Assembly (NCBI GenBank): GCA_039707655.1
Contig: CM077676.1
Location: 375,352,114 to 375,416,113 of the forward strand
Source of the DNA: Elymus sibiricus
Lineage: Eukaryota > Streptophyta > Magnoliopsida > Poales > Poaceae
Length of the DNA: 64,000 nucleotides
Reading direction: 5' to 3'
Shown: piece by piece, positions 45,560-57,984 of the stretch
How the letters are laid out: the number at the start of each line of letters is the position of its first letter
Numbering within the stretch: the first letter of the stretch is position 1
Translations under genes and position numbers: made by a program
Notes under the pieces: generated by a model
The model's database searches: none
What the model was told of the DNA's origin: nothing
What the model saw: the letters and a program-made list of their open reading frames with translations, nothing else

Positions 45560-46416
45560 TGTCAGGCGTACGACCATCTACGGGGCCATCTAGCCCCTTT
45601 TTGCAGTTCGGCTAGGGAGATCGACGAGCACAAAGAGCAGAATCAACAGAAGGGCTCAAGGGATTTACCCAGGTTCGGGCCACCGTGAGGTGTAAACCCC
45701 TAATCCTGCTTTGTATATTGGATGTGTATGAGCACAAGTACAAGGATCGCTTTTCCCGGCAAGGTGCAGAGAGAGCAGCTACGCATGCGAGTTGTGCAAA
45801 AGGTCAATCGAACGATCCCTGTAACGGTTGCCCTGGCCCTCCTTTTATAGCTCAAGGGGTCACCACAGTGGCAAAACAGTCATTACAAGTTGATTAGATA
45901 GCAAACAGTGCTATCATACATAACTCTGCCAGTTTAGGACAAAAGAAATAAATGCTCCGTTAGGTGTCATGTAGAGGAGTAGCCCCGGCAAGGTTTTTGC
46001 ACCGCTCGCCCAGCTACCTCCTATTAGCTTGACACGCCTTCTGGACGGGTGTCATTAAAGGCAAATCTCCTTCCAGCATGCTGACACGTGCCCGACAAAT
46101 CTCACCTAACTGCCTATGGGCTCGACACCTCATCGATTAGCGACTGGCTGCTCGATGAGGTGGAGCGCTAATAGCTAGCGAGAGCTTGCTGGCACGGAGC
46201 TTGCCGGGCCTTCACCTTGCCGGCTCAGCGTTACCGGCAAAGGTTACCTTTGGCGTAGATCTTGATGCTTCGTCTTGATCTTCTCTTCAGTGGCTTCTGC
46301 AACTGGGTCTTGAATCTTGATGTTTGGCAATTTCCGGCAAGCCTTGGCCGGCAGGGAAGCTGCCATTGTCTGTGCATAAGTCAGGGTATAAAATACCCAT
46401 GTTTTATACACCGACA
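45560..46416 (+). repeat. Putative 5' LTR of element X
   Basis: 857 bp from TGTCAGGCGT to TACACCGACA, with short inverted ends. Second LTR not available for confirmation. Repeated CTTGCCGG words occur near 46200-46350, as in the 3' region of the element at 63460-63680. Confidence 0.5.
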
Positions 46417-46648
46417 CGAGCCCCCGGACCTGGGCCATACGCGCGTCCAAAGCATCGTTGGGCTAGGCCCAAACAAAGCACAGACACGCGGCGGGAAAAC
46501 TACCACTGTAATTTTAGTCATGATGGTTTCTGTGATGCACGTCCAATCCACGCATTAAATGCGGGACGTGGGAACGCGGACTGTTGTGGTTATTTCGCGG
46601 TAGTGCACCTGTAAAAGTGCTGCTGGGGTAAACAGTGAAGAGCCAACC
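46417..46648 (+). other. Element X interior before the T2 insertion
   Basis: Begins CGAGCCCCCGGACCTGGG; no standard tRNA-Met or tRNA-Asp PBS. No coding sequence. Confidence 0.4.
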
Positions 46649-48022
46649 TGTGACACCCTGGTTTTTGGCAACTTTTTCTTTTCAAAAGTCTTCTGGTTTT
46701 ATTTGCAAATTGGATGGCTATTGAACCTCTTCAGTTGACTTTGGACTTGGGAAACTTTTGAATTTCTATCTAAGTGATTCAAAGCCCTCAACATCTTGCC
46801 AAAATCTTGCCACACACCTACTGGATCAAATTTCAATTCTCATTCTTTTCATAATAATTCATTTTCTTCTCTGGGAAAATCTGTCTTCACTATGGGTTGT
46901 GAAGCAACCTATAGTTATGATGATCAGAAAAATACCAAATTAATACCACACCTTCTTGTTATCATCTACTCCCACAATCTTCAAAAACATTTCATGGTCC
47001 AGTATAAACTTTTGTCTAGAATATTCCATTTATCTTCTAGACAGCACTGGCCCTTTGTGAAGCAACCCATTTTTCCTCAACTCAGAAAACTCCCAAATAA
47101 TTCTCTGAGATACTAGGGGACATATCTTGCCACAATATTCAAAAATATTTCCTTGTCCAGTATAAATTTTCAGCAGAAATATTCTGCCAAGTTCTGCACA
47201 TTTCCAACCTCTGTGAAGGAAGTACCAGCTAGAGGTATCCATTTGAGCTGAAATTTATATGACATCTTGGCATTACCAAATAACCCTCACATACCAAATT
47301 TCAGCTCCAGAAGATCACCCATGTGAGTGCAACATCCTCACTAAGTTTCTGGTTCAGTACAACAGTTGTACATGAACCATGTCCAAACTTTGATGAAAGT
47401 TTCTCAAATTTGGCCAGCTTGTAGTCCTTCCAACCTAGACCACTCCAGACATCTCCACTGGCTTCATCTCCAGGTCATCTTCTCTCCAGATCTCTCCCAA
47501 AGTTACTGGCATAAACTGTTGTTGAAGCTACACTTCAAACCAGAGTGCATCTAGTCGAGCCAGTGGCACACGGAGACTAAGTGATCGATGGTCGACGCAG
47601 TGGACAAGGTGCGCCAGGCGTGCGTGGCCTCCAGGTGCCAATACCCGTGGTGAGCACGGCACTGACATGCCTGTGCACGCGCTCTGCGCACCGCTCGGGT
47701 CTGATGTGATCACTCAGGCCACCCCTTGTTGCCGTACGTTGTCCGGTAGTGCCGACGTCGTCGCTGCCACCCACATACCCTGCTCCCGAGCCTTCCCCTC
47801 GCCGGAATCGCTCCCGGCGGCCGCCACTGCACGCGGCCACTGTGGCACCCGTGCGGGTACTGTGGCCTCGTTGGCCGTCGTCTTCCCCGCGTGCCGCCAC
47901 TGCGCGCAATAACTTCCCCTGCCCTCCTCCATCACTTCACCCACGCCGCACCAGCCAACTCGCCGTCCTTCCGGCGCCAGCTCAACCGCGGCGGCTTGCG
48001 GCTCGGCCATCCTCCGCCCGCC

Positions 48023-48030
48023 TATAAATA
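48023..48030 (+). promoter_or_regulatory. TATA box in T2 5' LTR
   Basis: TATAAATA flanked by GCCCGCC and GCGGCGCC; a typical plant core promoter. Expected start near 48055. U3 would be about 1.4 kb and the rest R/U5. Same site in the 3' LTR at 57201-57208. Confidence 0.7.
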
Positions 48031-48807
48031 GCGGCGCCCGAGCTCTCCCAGCACCTCATCCACACTCTCTACACCTCCTATCGACCACCAAGGCACCGAG
48101 CCAAGGCCGAGAGGCCCTCCGGCCTCGCTGTTCGCCGGAGTATCGCCGCCGATCCCCACTCAGCCACCGCCCACTCCACTCCACCCCAACCTTGCCTGAC
48201 TCCATATTCGAGCTCACCGCACCGCCACGACTCTCCCCGACCTCTTGCCCGGCCAAAACCCTGCCGGAATCACCATCTCCGGCGACACCCGAGAGCAGCC
48301 GCCGCCGGAGAGGAAGGAGACGACGTCGTCCGGTCACCTCTGGTCACGCTACTCGTACGTACGTCTTCGTCTCCATGAGCACGTTCCATCCCTGCCCTCT
48401 CCCGACCTCGCCATCGTCAGCATCGCCGGCGACCATCGTCGTAGAGCCGCATCGCTCTGTTCTCTCTCTTTCCCCCCTTTTAAATCTGACAGAGGGGCCC
48501 ACCCGTCAGCGGCTCGCCCCCGCACGCCGAAACGGTAAGTGGAGGCGCCCCTCCACTTTACGCCATCGACGTGGCCCTCTGTGGGTTTTTCTATTTTCTG
48601 TTTTTAAATAAGATTTGACCAAAAACTTTGACCATCCATAACTTTTTATCCACAAGTCCAAATCAATTGATTCTTTTTGCATTATCTTTGTCTTGAGCCC
48701 CTCTATTTTCTGGTAAATTTTGGTATTTTTTTTCATTTGTACAGAATTTCCGGTGAACAGAAATGTGTTATGTGACATTTTCTTTTGCTATTTTAAAATA
48801 TTTTCAG

Positions 48808-49824
48808 AAGGAAATCCTTTTGGTTTTGAAGACCAGGAATTTGTGGACAACCCAACTGAGCAAGGCAAGCCACATCATCCATTACATGAAGCATGTCAAT
48901 AGTATTGGTTTATTAATTGAATTATTTGCATTATTTTAATATGTGATAATTCATAGTAAATTATATTGTTGCATAACTACTGCCATACTAGTTTATTCAT
49001 GATAAACTACCTTGCTGGTCATGTAAGTATTAAAACTAAGTTGAATGGTTGATCAAGTGCCACCGACCCGGACTTACCCGTGCAGCCACATCTGCTAGAA
49101 TGGGACGGCCTTGACTTGGTCTGACCGCGTGCTCTTTTATCGGTACCACCAAAGAGGGATGGTTATGCGTGCGTGCTACCCTGATCAGGTAGGCGATGAT
49201 AACCCTGTGAGCCAGTTGAGTTATTTGCCGGCGTCCCTGTTTGGGACAGTTTAGTTGGCCACGACGGTGGCAGGTGTCACGGAGTGACACAGGGGCCACC
49301 CAGGGCATGACTCCAGGGGAGGATGATTGTCGGTGGTACGGTGGAGGAGTCACGGGTTAGGCAAGTTTCGTTGGAGCAGCCCCGGTTCACCCAGAAGGGA
49401 AGTGTACCGAGGTACGGGGCCAGAAGCTCCATGGTGTGGGAAAAGTGCGCAACCTCTACAAAGTGTAAGAATCTATTCGAATAGCCGCGTCCACGGTATT
49501 GGACACAGTCCGCACTAGGTCACACTGAGTGGTCAACCATAATAATAATAATAATGGAAGAACTTGTCTTATGTTCGGAACTGCTCAATTGATCACGAGT
49601 ATTTCGAGGGTTGTGGGACAACCTGGAAGAGAGTAAGTTGATATTCGGTAGCAGTAAGTAAGCAACTTAAGCACTTAACATGATCATTGCCATGCTGTTG
49701 TTTGCTGCATTGTTTTGGTTGTTGTGAGCTTGCGAGTACATTCCAAGTATTCACCTGGCGTATCATGCCAGATGCAGGAGAAGCCGAGAACGGAGGTCCC
49801 GATGGTTTGTGCTATGCTAACTAG
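48808..49824 (+). other. LTR-internal split mini-ORF in T2 5' LTR (blocks 48808-48864 and 49772-49824)
   Basis: Block a follows TATTTTCAG and encodes GNPFGFEDQEFVDNPTEQ; it ends CAAG|GCAAGC, a GC-type donor. Block b follows ATGCCAG and encodes AGEAENGGPDGLCYAN then TAG. Joining gives one frame with the same phase-1 split Asp codon as T1. An upstream donor at 48535 (ACG|GTAAGT) is also in phase with a frame open from before 48192; the only ATG in it, at 48375, is GTG in the 3' LTR, so the start is unresolved. Confidence 0.5.
49473..49496 (+). other. Conserved double palindrome in T2 5' LTR
   Basis: CTATTCGAATAG then CCGCGTCCACGG; one base differs from the T1 and left-LTR copies. Confidence 0.8.
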
Positions 49825-50008
49825 GCCGTGTCCTAGCAGTGTCCCTTTGGGGATGGAGTTCCCACGCGATGTTCCGCTACGCCGTAGAATCACCCAGTAG
49901 TACCGAGGCCTTGCTATGCTCCATAAATAATGTAGATATTGTCATAGCACGTGTTGTGCTTCTGGCCTCATTATCAATGTAATCCCGAGCTTGTACTCGA
50001 AGTATATC

Positions 50009-50014
50009 AATAAA
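50009..50014 (+). terminator. Poly(A) signal candidate in T2 5' LTR
   Basis: AATAAA about 100 bp before the LTR end; counterpart at 59186-59191 in the 3' LTR, where it would end the genomic transcript. Confidence 0.5.
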
Positions 50015-50119
50015 GATCAGTTCTGTTCTGTTCCAAGTTGTTGTGTGTTTCCAGAAGACATGATCTCTGGGTTGGAAACACTGGTAAACCGGTTCTCTGA
50101 GCCGGGGTGCCACAACGCT

Positions 50120-50131
50120 TGGTATCAGAGC
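50120..50131 (+). other. Primer-binding site of T2 (initiator tRNA-Met type)
   Basis: TGGTATCAGAGC, five bases after the LTR end. Confidence 0.9.
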
Positions 50132-50278
50132 CACGCTGACTGTAGGACACCCTAGTTAACCCCACGCTAGGATCGTGATTAGCTAGAGTCTTGGGATGTG
50201 CTTTGCTTGTTGCATCTGATTGCTGCATGGCATGCATATAGCTTATTGTTGTGCTAACCGTTGGCCTTGTGAGTGTAG

Positions 50279-51106
50279 ATGGCACCAGTTCCGTACCACT
50301 ACCACCATGAGCCGGCACCGTTCACTTTTCCAGTACTGCTCCATAGTGTCTGCCTTCGGCTGTATCCCAATGGCGAAGACCCAGTGTACCAGGTGTTCCG
50401 AGAGAAGCTTGCTGGTTCAGTATATGAGTATCACGCAGAGGCCTTTCTTACTGTGAGTTCAGATATTGGCAGCTACTCCCGCTCTTCCAAGGGCGGAACT
50501 GCTTCTACTCCGGAGCTGGCGATCCAGTTTGCTGCGATGGAGGCTCTCACCGACTTGCGCTTCCACGAGGTCGAGATGCAGACACATCCAGGTTTCTTTC
50601 ATTACCCCACCCTGTCGCCTACGATAGGGCGAGTCCTTTTCGCACCTGTTTACCTGGAGAGTGATCATGCTACTGGTGTTTTATCCCGTTATCTGAACGC
50701 CAGTTATCGTATGATCACTTCACTAGCAGAGGAGCTGACTCATGCCCGCGAGGCACTTGTAGCTGTTGCGGCAGCACAGTCTCCTCTTCCTCCTGCGTTT
50801 TCACCTGTGTATACTCCACCCGTTCCACCTTATGAGACTCCTTCTAGCTCGTTCGGACCGCCAGGCTTTTCGTCTGGTAGCCGATGTGAGACCCCGGCAG
50901 AATGGGCCTCACTCCTAGCTACTCCAGCTGCTCCGATGCTGCGGCGTCATGCTTCTTCTCCTTCAGAGGGAGAACCTTCCCGTCAGCGTCGCCGTGTTTC
51001 CTTTGATCCAGAGGCCGAGATTCACATCATCAGCTCTGATTCTGAGACAGGATCAGACAACGAGGAGTCTTCAGTCTGCCAGTGTCCGTGCCACCCGCGC
51101 TACTAG
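50279..51106 (+). CDS. Pre-gag accessory ORF of chromovirus T2 (275 aa)
   Basis: Intact ORF; ATG at 50279 directly follows GAGTGTAG, an acceptor-like site. Residues about 35-100 show PVYQVFREKLAG, YHAEAFLTVSS, a Ser/Gly turn SRSSKGGTAST and an Ala-rich helix ELAIQFAAMEALTDLR, the order of a double-stranded RNA-binding domain. A helix (LNASYRMITSLAEELTHARE) follows, then a Pro/Ser-rich stretch. The tail has a basic patch (RQRRRVSFDP), an acidic DSETGSDNEE and a Cys-containing end. The first 150 residues parallel the T1 ORF at 16417. The gene lies on the same transcript as gag-pol, 250 bp upstream. Function not known; RNA binding is an inference from pattern only. Confidence 0.68.
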   Translation: MAPVPYHYHHEPAPFTFPVLLHSVCLRLYPNGEDPVYQVFREKLAGSVYEYHAEAFLTVSSDIGSYSRSSKGGTASTPELAIQFAAMEALTDLRFHEVEMQTHPGFFHYPTLSPTIGRVLFAPVYLESDHATGVLSRYLNASYRMITSLAEELTHAREALVAVAAAQSPLPPAFSPVYTPPVPPYETPSSSFGPPGFSSGSRCETPAEWASLLATPAAPMLRRHASSPSEGEPSRQRRRVSFDPEAEIHIISSDSETGSDNEESSVCQCPCHPRY

Positions 51107-51355
51107 AGTGGAGGCTTGAGTTTTAGTGCATGCATCATAGCATCTCTGCATGTGTCAACTGCCGTATGAGCAGTTCTAGCCATGATAACCCCCTACTAGC
51201 TTGTCATGTATGATGTTGGGTTGCCTTGTATAATTATGTTGTTTGCTTTATCCTCCTTTTTATTTGGTTTCTTCTCCTGGTGTCATATTGTTGTTGTGTT
51301 TCCCTTATGGATGTTGTTCATCAATTCGGCATTTTGCAATGGGAACAAATATAGG

Positions 51356-54300
51356 ATGAAGAGGTGTAGTAATCAAGGTGGCGATGGAACTCCCGTTCGT
51401 CGATCCGCCAGACAAGCAGGACAGTCACCAGAAGATTTGCCACCCCCACCACCACAATCACCGACCACTGATCAGATTATGAGAATGTTTGAAGAGAAAA
51501 GAAATCAAGATCTCATGGAATTTCTAAAAAGTATGCAGACTATGGTGGGTCAGAACAACAACAATAGGACACACTCTAAATTGTCTGATTTTCAGCGTAC
51601 CAAGCCACCCAGTTTTGGTCAAGTTGTGGATCCTATGGAAGCTGAAGACTGGCTAAGGACTATGGAAAAGAAGCTGGACATAGCCCGCTGTGATGAGTCG
51701 GACAAGGTTCCTTTTGTCACTCACTACCTGGAAGGACCGGCAGCTATATGGTGGGACAATACAAAAATAATGTGGCCTCCTGGGGAAGATATTTCCTGGG
51801 AGAAATTCAAGGAGGTATTCCGCAAGTATCATATTCCTATCGGCATAATGAAGGTGAAGCAGGGGGAATTTCTCGCTCTTACTCAAGGGAATATGACAGT
51901 GGGTAAGTATCTGAACAAGTTTAATAATTTGGCACGGTACTCCACCCATGACGTGTCCACAGAAGAAAGAAAGATAGACCGGTTTCTAGGAGGGCTCAAT
52001 CATACCCTCCGTTGTCAGCTTTGCATGCTGGATTTTCCTGACTTCCAGACTTTGGTAAACAAGGCTTTCATAGCCGAACGAGAACATAAGTCAGGATATG
52101 ACGATCGCAAGTGGAAGTTTGAGCCCAAGAAGGACAACCATGAGCAGTTTGTGCAGAAGCCACGTATCTGGCAACCAGGTCCGTCTGAGTACAAGCCTGC
52201 CTGGAGCAATGGCAACAACAAAAATAAGCCCGTCAGCCAGGACAAGACCTTTGGCAAACAGCCAGTGCTGGAGGACTGCCACCGCAACAACACTTGCTTT
52301 AATTGTGGCCAGGGCGGGCATTACTCCAGGCAGTGCCCCGCAAGAAATGGGAAGCCACCGTCTGACTACAAGCCACAAGTCAACAATGTTGGACGCCGCC
52401 CCAATCCGAACTTCTATCGCGGCCAAGTCCATCATATCTCCGCTGAGGAAGCCCACGAAGCACCAGACATGGTCCTTGGTATGTTTTCTGTTAACGACAT
52501 ACCTGCAATAATTTTATTTGATTCTGGGGCTTCTCATTCGTTTATTTCGCGGAGTTTTGCCACCATACACAAACTTTCTCCTTCTCTTTTGGACAAAATC
52601 ATGGTGGTACAATCCCCTGGCTCCATGCTCAGAACAAATGTTATATACAAGGATCTGGAAATCTTGATACATGGAGTTAAGTTTCCAGCTACCCTTGTTG
52701 CCATTGAATCCCCTAGACTGGATATAATACTGGGGATGGATTGGTTGACACCACATCAGGTGTGTATCAACTGTGCCACCAGGACGGTGACATTGATTAA
52801 CCCGGCAGGTCAAACAGTGCAACTCACTGCTAGCAGAATGATGTCAAAGATGGGAATGACATTCAAAGCCTCTGCTACAAATATAAATTTGATTCCCGTA
52901 GTCAGTGAATTTCCGGACGTATTTCCGGAAGAACTACCGGGGATGCCACCTGATCGGGAACTAGAGTTTGCTATTGATGTTGTTCCCGGAACTGCTTCAA
53001 TTTATAAGAAGTACTACCGCATGCCTTCCTCAGAGCTGGTAGAATTAAAGAAACAGATGGATGAATTATTACAAAAAGGGTACATTCGTCAAAGCACCTC
53101 GCCATGGGGATCACCTGTGTTGTTTGTTAAGAAGAAGGATGGCAGCCTACGAATGTGCGTGGACTACCGCCAATTGAATGAGGTCACCATTAAAAATAAA
53201 TATCTGCTTCCCCGCATTGATGATCTGTTCGACCAGTTAAACGGGGCACGGGTATTTTCCAAGATTGATCTTCGAACGGGGCATCATCAGTTAAAAATCA
53301 GGAAAGAGGATATCCCCAAGACAGCCTTCACTACCCGATATGGTCTGTATGAGTTTACAGTCATGTCATTCGGGCTGACAAATGCTCCAGCCTATTTCAT
53401 GAGCATGATGACCAAGGTCTGCATGGACTTCTTGGACAAATTTGTGGTAGTATTCATTGATGATATTCTTATTTATTCCAAAGATGAAGAAGAGCACACA
53501 CAACACCTTCGTACTGTCCTGGAAAGACTAAGGACCCATCGCTTGTATGACAAGTTCAGTAAGTGTGAATTTTGGCTAAGAGAGGTGGGATTTCTGGGAC
53601 ATGTTCTGTCAGAACAGGGTGTGGCCGTCGACCCCAGCAAAGTGATTGTTTTATTAAACTGGAAGACACCAGCCACAGTAACTGAAGTCCGCAGTTTTCT
53701 GGGATTGGCAAGCTACTACCGTCGTTTCATTGAAGGCTTCTCAAAAATAGCCAAGCCATTGACAGAACTGTAGAAAAAGAACCACAAATCTGCCTAGACG
53801 GAAGAATGTGATAGCAGTTTCATGGAGTTAAAGACGAGGCTAACTATGGCCCCTGTCTTAGTTCTTCCAGACATCCACAAGAGCTTTGATATATATTGCG
53901 ATGCTTCCAGGCGTGGAATTGGCTGCGTGCTAATGCAAGAAGGAAGGGTTGTAGCATATGCATCCAGACAGCTATGGCCCCATGAAGAGAATTATCCCAC
54001 TCATGACTTGGAATTGGCAGCCGTGGTTCATGCATTAAAGATTTGGAGGCATTATCTCATTGGGCAGCGATGTGAAATGTACACAAACCATAAGAGTCTC
54101 AAGTATATTTTCACCCAGCCTGACCTTAATCTCCGACAAAGAAGATGGCTTGAACTGGTCAAGGATTATGACATTGGAATTAATTATCATCTGGGTAAAG
54201 CCAATGTGGTCGCTGATGCTCTCAGCAGAAAACAGGGCATCATGAACGCAATAACTGAGGGTATCCATCCAAGGCTACAAGAAGAGTTTGCCAAGCTGAA

Positions 54301-55900
54301 TATGGTATTATGCGGCCCAATTAGCCCAGATACATTGGAAATTATTCCAACACTTATGGAAGAAATTAAGGCAGCTCAGAAATCAGATACAAGTATACAG
54401 GAGATTAAGGAGAACATTCAGCAAGGGAAGGCCAAGTCCTTCCGAGTTGATGACGAGGGCACCTTATGGTTTGAGGACCGAATATGTGTGCCTGATCAAG
54501 AAAACTTGAGACAGCAAATACTTAGAGAGGCACATGAATCCGCATACTCTATTCATCCGGGAGGAACAAAAATGTACCAGGACTTAAGGGAAACCTTTTG
54601 GTGGCCAGGAATGCGAAGGGACATTGCATACTATGTCGCCTGTTGTGATGTCTGCAACAGAGTCAAGGCTGAACACCAGAAACCCGCTGGATTACTGCAA
54701 CCTTTACAGGTTCCCCAGTGGAAATGGGATGACATCTGCATGGACTTCATTGTTGGACTACCCAAGTCAACAAGAGGCCATGATGCTATCTGGGTCATCG
54801 TGGATATACTTACGAAAGTGGCTCACTTTATTCCAGTAAAGACTACCTTCAGAGCCGATCAGCTTGCACAGCTTTATATGTCCCGGATAGTCAGCCTTCA
54901 TGGAGTGCCCAAGTCTATCACATCAGATAGAGGATCCTTGTTCACCTCAGCATTCTGGCTACGGTTGCACAAAGCCCTGGGAACCATGCTAAAGCATAGC
55001 ACGGCATATCACCCATAGACGGATGGACAGACCGAACGTGTGAACCAGATATTGGTAGATATGCTTCCGTCTTGTGCTCCCACCTATGGACCCAAATGGG
55101 AGGATAGTCTACCTTACGCGAAATTCTCTTACAATAACAGTTATCAGTCGAGTCTCAAGATGTCACCATTCGAGGCATTGTATGGACGGAAATGCCGCAC
55201 TCCTTTAAATTGGTCCCAGACAGGAGACAGCCGTATCTTCGGTACGGATTTGATGCTCGAGGCTGAGAAGCAAGTCAAGGATATTCAGGAACATCTTCGG
55301 GCAGCCAAGTCCCGTCAAAAGAGTTACTATGACCCTAAGCATCGAGAAGTAACTTTTGAGCCTGGAGAGTATGCTTATCTCCGAGTCACCCCCATGAAAG
55401 GAATAAAAAGGTTTCACACCCGAGGAAAGATTGCACCGAGATATATTGGTCCCTTTCCAGTAATTGCTAGAAGAGGCAGAGTGGCATATCAGTTAGAGTT
55501 ACCACCGGAGTTGTCTGACGTTCACGACGTCTTTCACATATCACAGTTGAGAAAGTGCACTGCACCTCCGATCAAGCACGCAGATATGAGTGAGCTAGAG
55601 CTGACTAAGGATTTGACCTACGAGGAAAAGCCTGTCAGAATTTTGGATGAGATGGAAAGAACTACCAGGAGTAAGATAATTAAATTTTACAAAGTATTGT
55701 GGGATCATCATACTGAGGAAGAAGCTACCTGGGAAAGAGAGGATTTTCTGAGATCAGCATACCCGCATTTGTTACCTGAGCAACCGAATCTCGAGCACGA
55801 GATTCATCCTAAGGGGGGTAGGTTTGTGACACCCTGGTTTTTGGCAACTTTTTCGTTTCAAAAGTCTTCTGGTTTTATTTGCAAATTGGATGGCTTTTGA
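51356..55900 (+). pseudogene. T2 Gag-Pol polyprotein with chromodomain (three stop codons)
   Basis: One frame of about 1514 codons; ATG at 51356 follows AATATAGG (an ATG at 51206 is in frame but adds a hydrophobic leader that is probably untranslated). Gag core with [14 protein letters not shown] and AAIWWDN at residues about 100-150; CCHC knuckle [14 protein letters not shown] near 314; protease LFDSGASHS with Asp near 389; RT active site FIDD at about 700; RNase H with IYCDASRRG near 847; integrase zinc finger and D,D,E core; chromodomain FYKVLWDHHTEEEATWERE near the end, reading through the polypurine tract into the LTR. Breaks: TAG at 53771 and 53795 (RT-RNase H connection) and TAG at 55016, between the second Asp and the Glu of integrase. 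Confidence 0.92.
55811..55824 (+). other. Polypurine tract of T2
   Basis: AAGGGGGGTAGGTT directly before the 3' LTR; it is also read as the last codons of the polyprotein. Confidence 0.75.
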
Positions 55901-57984
55901 ACCTCTTCAGTTGACTTTGGACTTGGGAAACTTTTGAATTTCTATCTAAGTGATTCAAAGCCCTCAGCATCTTACCAAAATCTTGCCACACACCTACTGG
56001 ATCAAATTTTCAATTCTCATTCTTTTAATAATAATTCATTTTCTTCTCTGGGAAAATCTGTCTTCACTATGGGTTGTGAAGCAACCTATAGATATGATGA
56101 TCAGAAAAATCCCAAATTAATACCACACCTTCTTGTTATCATCTACTCCCATAATCTTTAAAAACATTTCATGGTCCAGTATAAAATTTTGTCCAGAATA
56201 TTCCATTTATCTTCTGGATAGCACTGGCCCTTTGTGAAGCAACCCATTTTTCCTCAACTCAAAAAACTCCCAAATAATTCCCTGAGATACTAGGGGACAT
56301 ATCTTGCCACAATATCCAAAAACATTTCCTTGTCCAGTATAAATTTTCAGCAGAAATATTCTGCCAAGTTTCTGCACATTTCCAACCTCTGTGAAGGAAG
56401 TACCAGCTAGAGGTATCCATTTGAGCTGAAATTTTTATGGCATCTTGGCATTACCAAATAACCCTCACACACCAAATTTCAGCTCCAGAAGATCACCCAT
56501 GTGAGTGCAACATCCTCACTAAGTTTCTGGTTCAGTACAGCAGTTGTACATGAACCATGTCCAAACTTTGATGAAAGTTTCTCAAATTTGGCCAGCTTGT
56601 AGCCCTTCCAACCTAGACCACTCCAGACATCTCCACTGGCTTCATCTCTAGCTCATCTTCTCTCCAGATCTCTCCCAAAGTTACTGGCAGAAACTGTTGT
56701 TGAAGCTACACTTCAAACCAGATTGCATCTAGTCGAGCCAGTGGCACAAGGAGACTAAGTGATCGATGGTCGACGCAGTGGACAAGGTGCGCCAGGCGTG
56801 CGTGGCCTCCAGGTGCCAGTACCCGTGGTGAGCACGGCACTGGCACGCCTATGCACGTGCTCTGCGCACCTACCGCGTCTGATGTGATCACTCAGGCCAC
56901 CCCGCGTTGCCGTACGTTGTCCGGTGGTGCCGACGTCGTCGCTGCCACCCACGTACCTCGCTCCCGAGCCTTTCCCTCGTCGGAATCGCTCCCGGCGGCC
57001 GCCACCGCATGCGGCCACTGTGGCGCCCGTGCGGGTACTATGGCCTCGCTGGCCGTCGTCTTCCCCGCGTGCCGCCACTGCGCGCAATAACTTCCCCTGC
57101 CCTCCTCCATCACTTCACCCGCGCCGCGCCAGCCAATGAGCCGTCCTTCCGGCGCCAGCTCAACCGCGGCGGCTTGCGGCTCGGCCATCCTCCGCCCGCC
57201 TATAAATAGCGGCGCCCGAGCTCTCCCAGCACCTCATCCCCACTCCCTCCACCTCCTATAGACCACCAGGGCACCGAACCAAGGCCGAGAGGCCCTCTGG
57301 CCTAGCTGTTTGCCGGAGTACCGCCGCCGATCCCCACTCAGCCACCGCCCACTCCACTCCACCCCAACCTTGCCCAAATCCATATTCGAGCTCACCGCAC
57401 CGCCACGACTCTCCCCGACCTCTTGCCTGGCCGGAACCCTGCCGGAATCGCCGTCTCCAGTGACACCCGAGAGCAGCCGCCGCCGGAGAGGAAGGAGACA
57501 ACGTCGTCCGGCCACCTCTCATCACGCTACTGGTACGTACGTCTTCGTCTCCGTGAGCTTGTTCCATCCCTGCCCTCTCCCGACATCGCCGTCATCTGCA
57601 TCGCCGGCGACCATCGTCGTAGAGCCGCAGCGCTCTGTTCTCTCTCTTTCCCCCCTTTTAAATCTGACAGAGGGGCCCACCCATCAGCGGCTCGCCCCCG
57701 CGCGCCGAAGCGGTAAGTGGAGGTGCCCCTCCACTTTACGCCATCGACGTGGCCCTCTGTGGGTTTTTCTATTTTCTGTTTTTAAATAAGATTTGACCAG
57801 AAACTTTGACCATCAATAACTTTTTATCCACAAGTCCAAATCAATTGATTCTTTTTGCATTATCCTTGTCTTGAGCCCCTCTATTTTCTGGTAAATTTTG
57901 GTATTTTTTTCATTTGTACAGAATTTCTGGTGAACAAAAATGTGTTATGTGACATTTTCTTTTGCTATTTTAAAATATTTTCAG

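Larger units (their letters stand above)
46649..50114 (+). repeat. 5' LTR of chromovirus T2
   Basis: Starts TGTGACACCCTGG, ends GGTGCCACA. The TATA box lies at 48023; the GC-rich region around 47600-48500 gives spurious ORFs on both strands. An AAT trinucleotide run lies at 49541-49555. Confidence 0.92.

Noticed and set aside
45560..46416. CACTA-type DNA transposon end
   Set aside because: Ends read TGTC...GACA with no CACTA start, and the interior encodes a retrotransposon-type gag-like protein.
47577..48540. GC-rich ORFs in T2 LTRs as possible host gene exons
   Set aside because: The sequence is duplicated exactly at LTR spacing and low in complexity (Arg/Ala/Pro). The part near 48192-48534 is noted only as a possible upstream exon of the split ORF.
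51206..51355. Upstream in-frame ATG at 51206 adding a hydrophobic leader to T2 Gag
   Set aside because: A signal-like leader is not expected on Gag; the ATG at 51356 follows an acceptor-like site and matches the position of the T1 gag start.
51356..55900. Programmed readthrough at the TAG codons of T2
   Set aside because: Three separate TAGs fall inside conserved enzyme regions rather than at a gag-pol border, so mutation is the simpler explanation.
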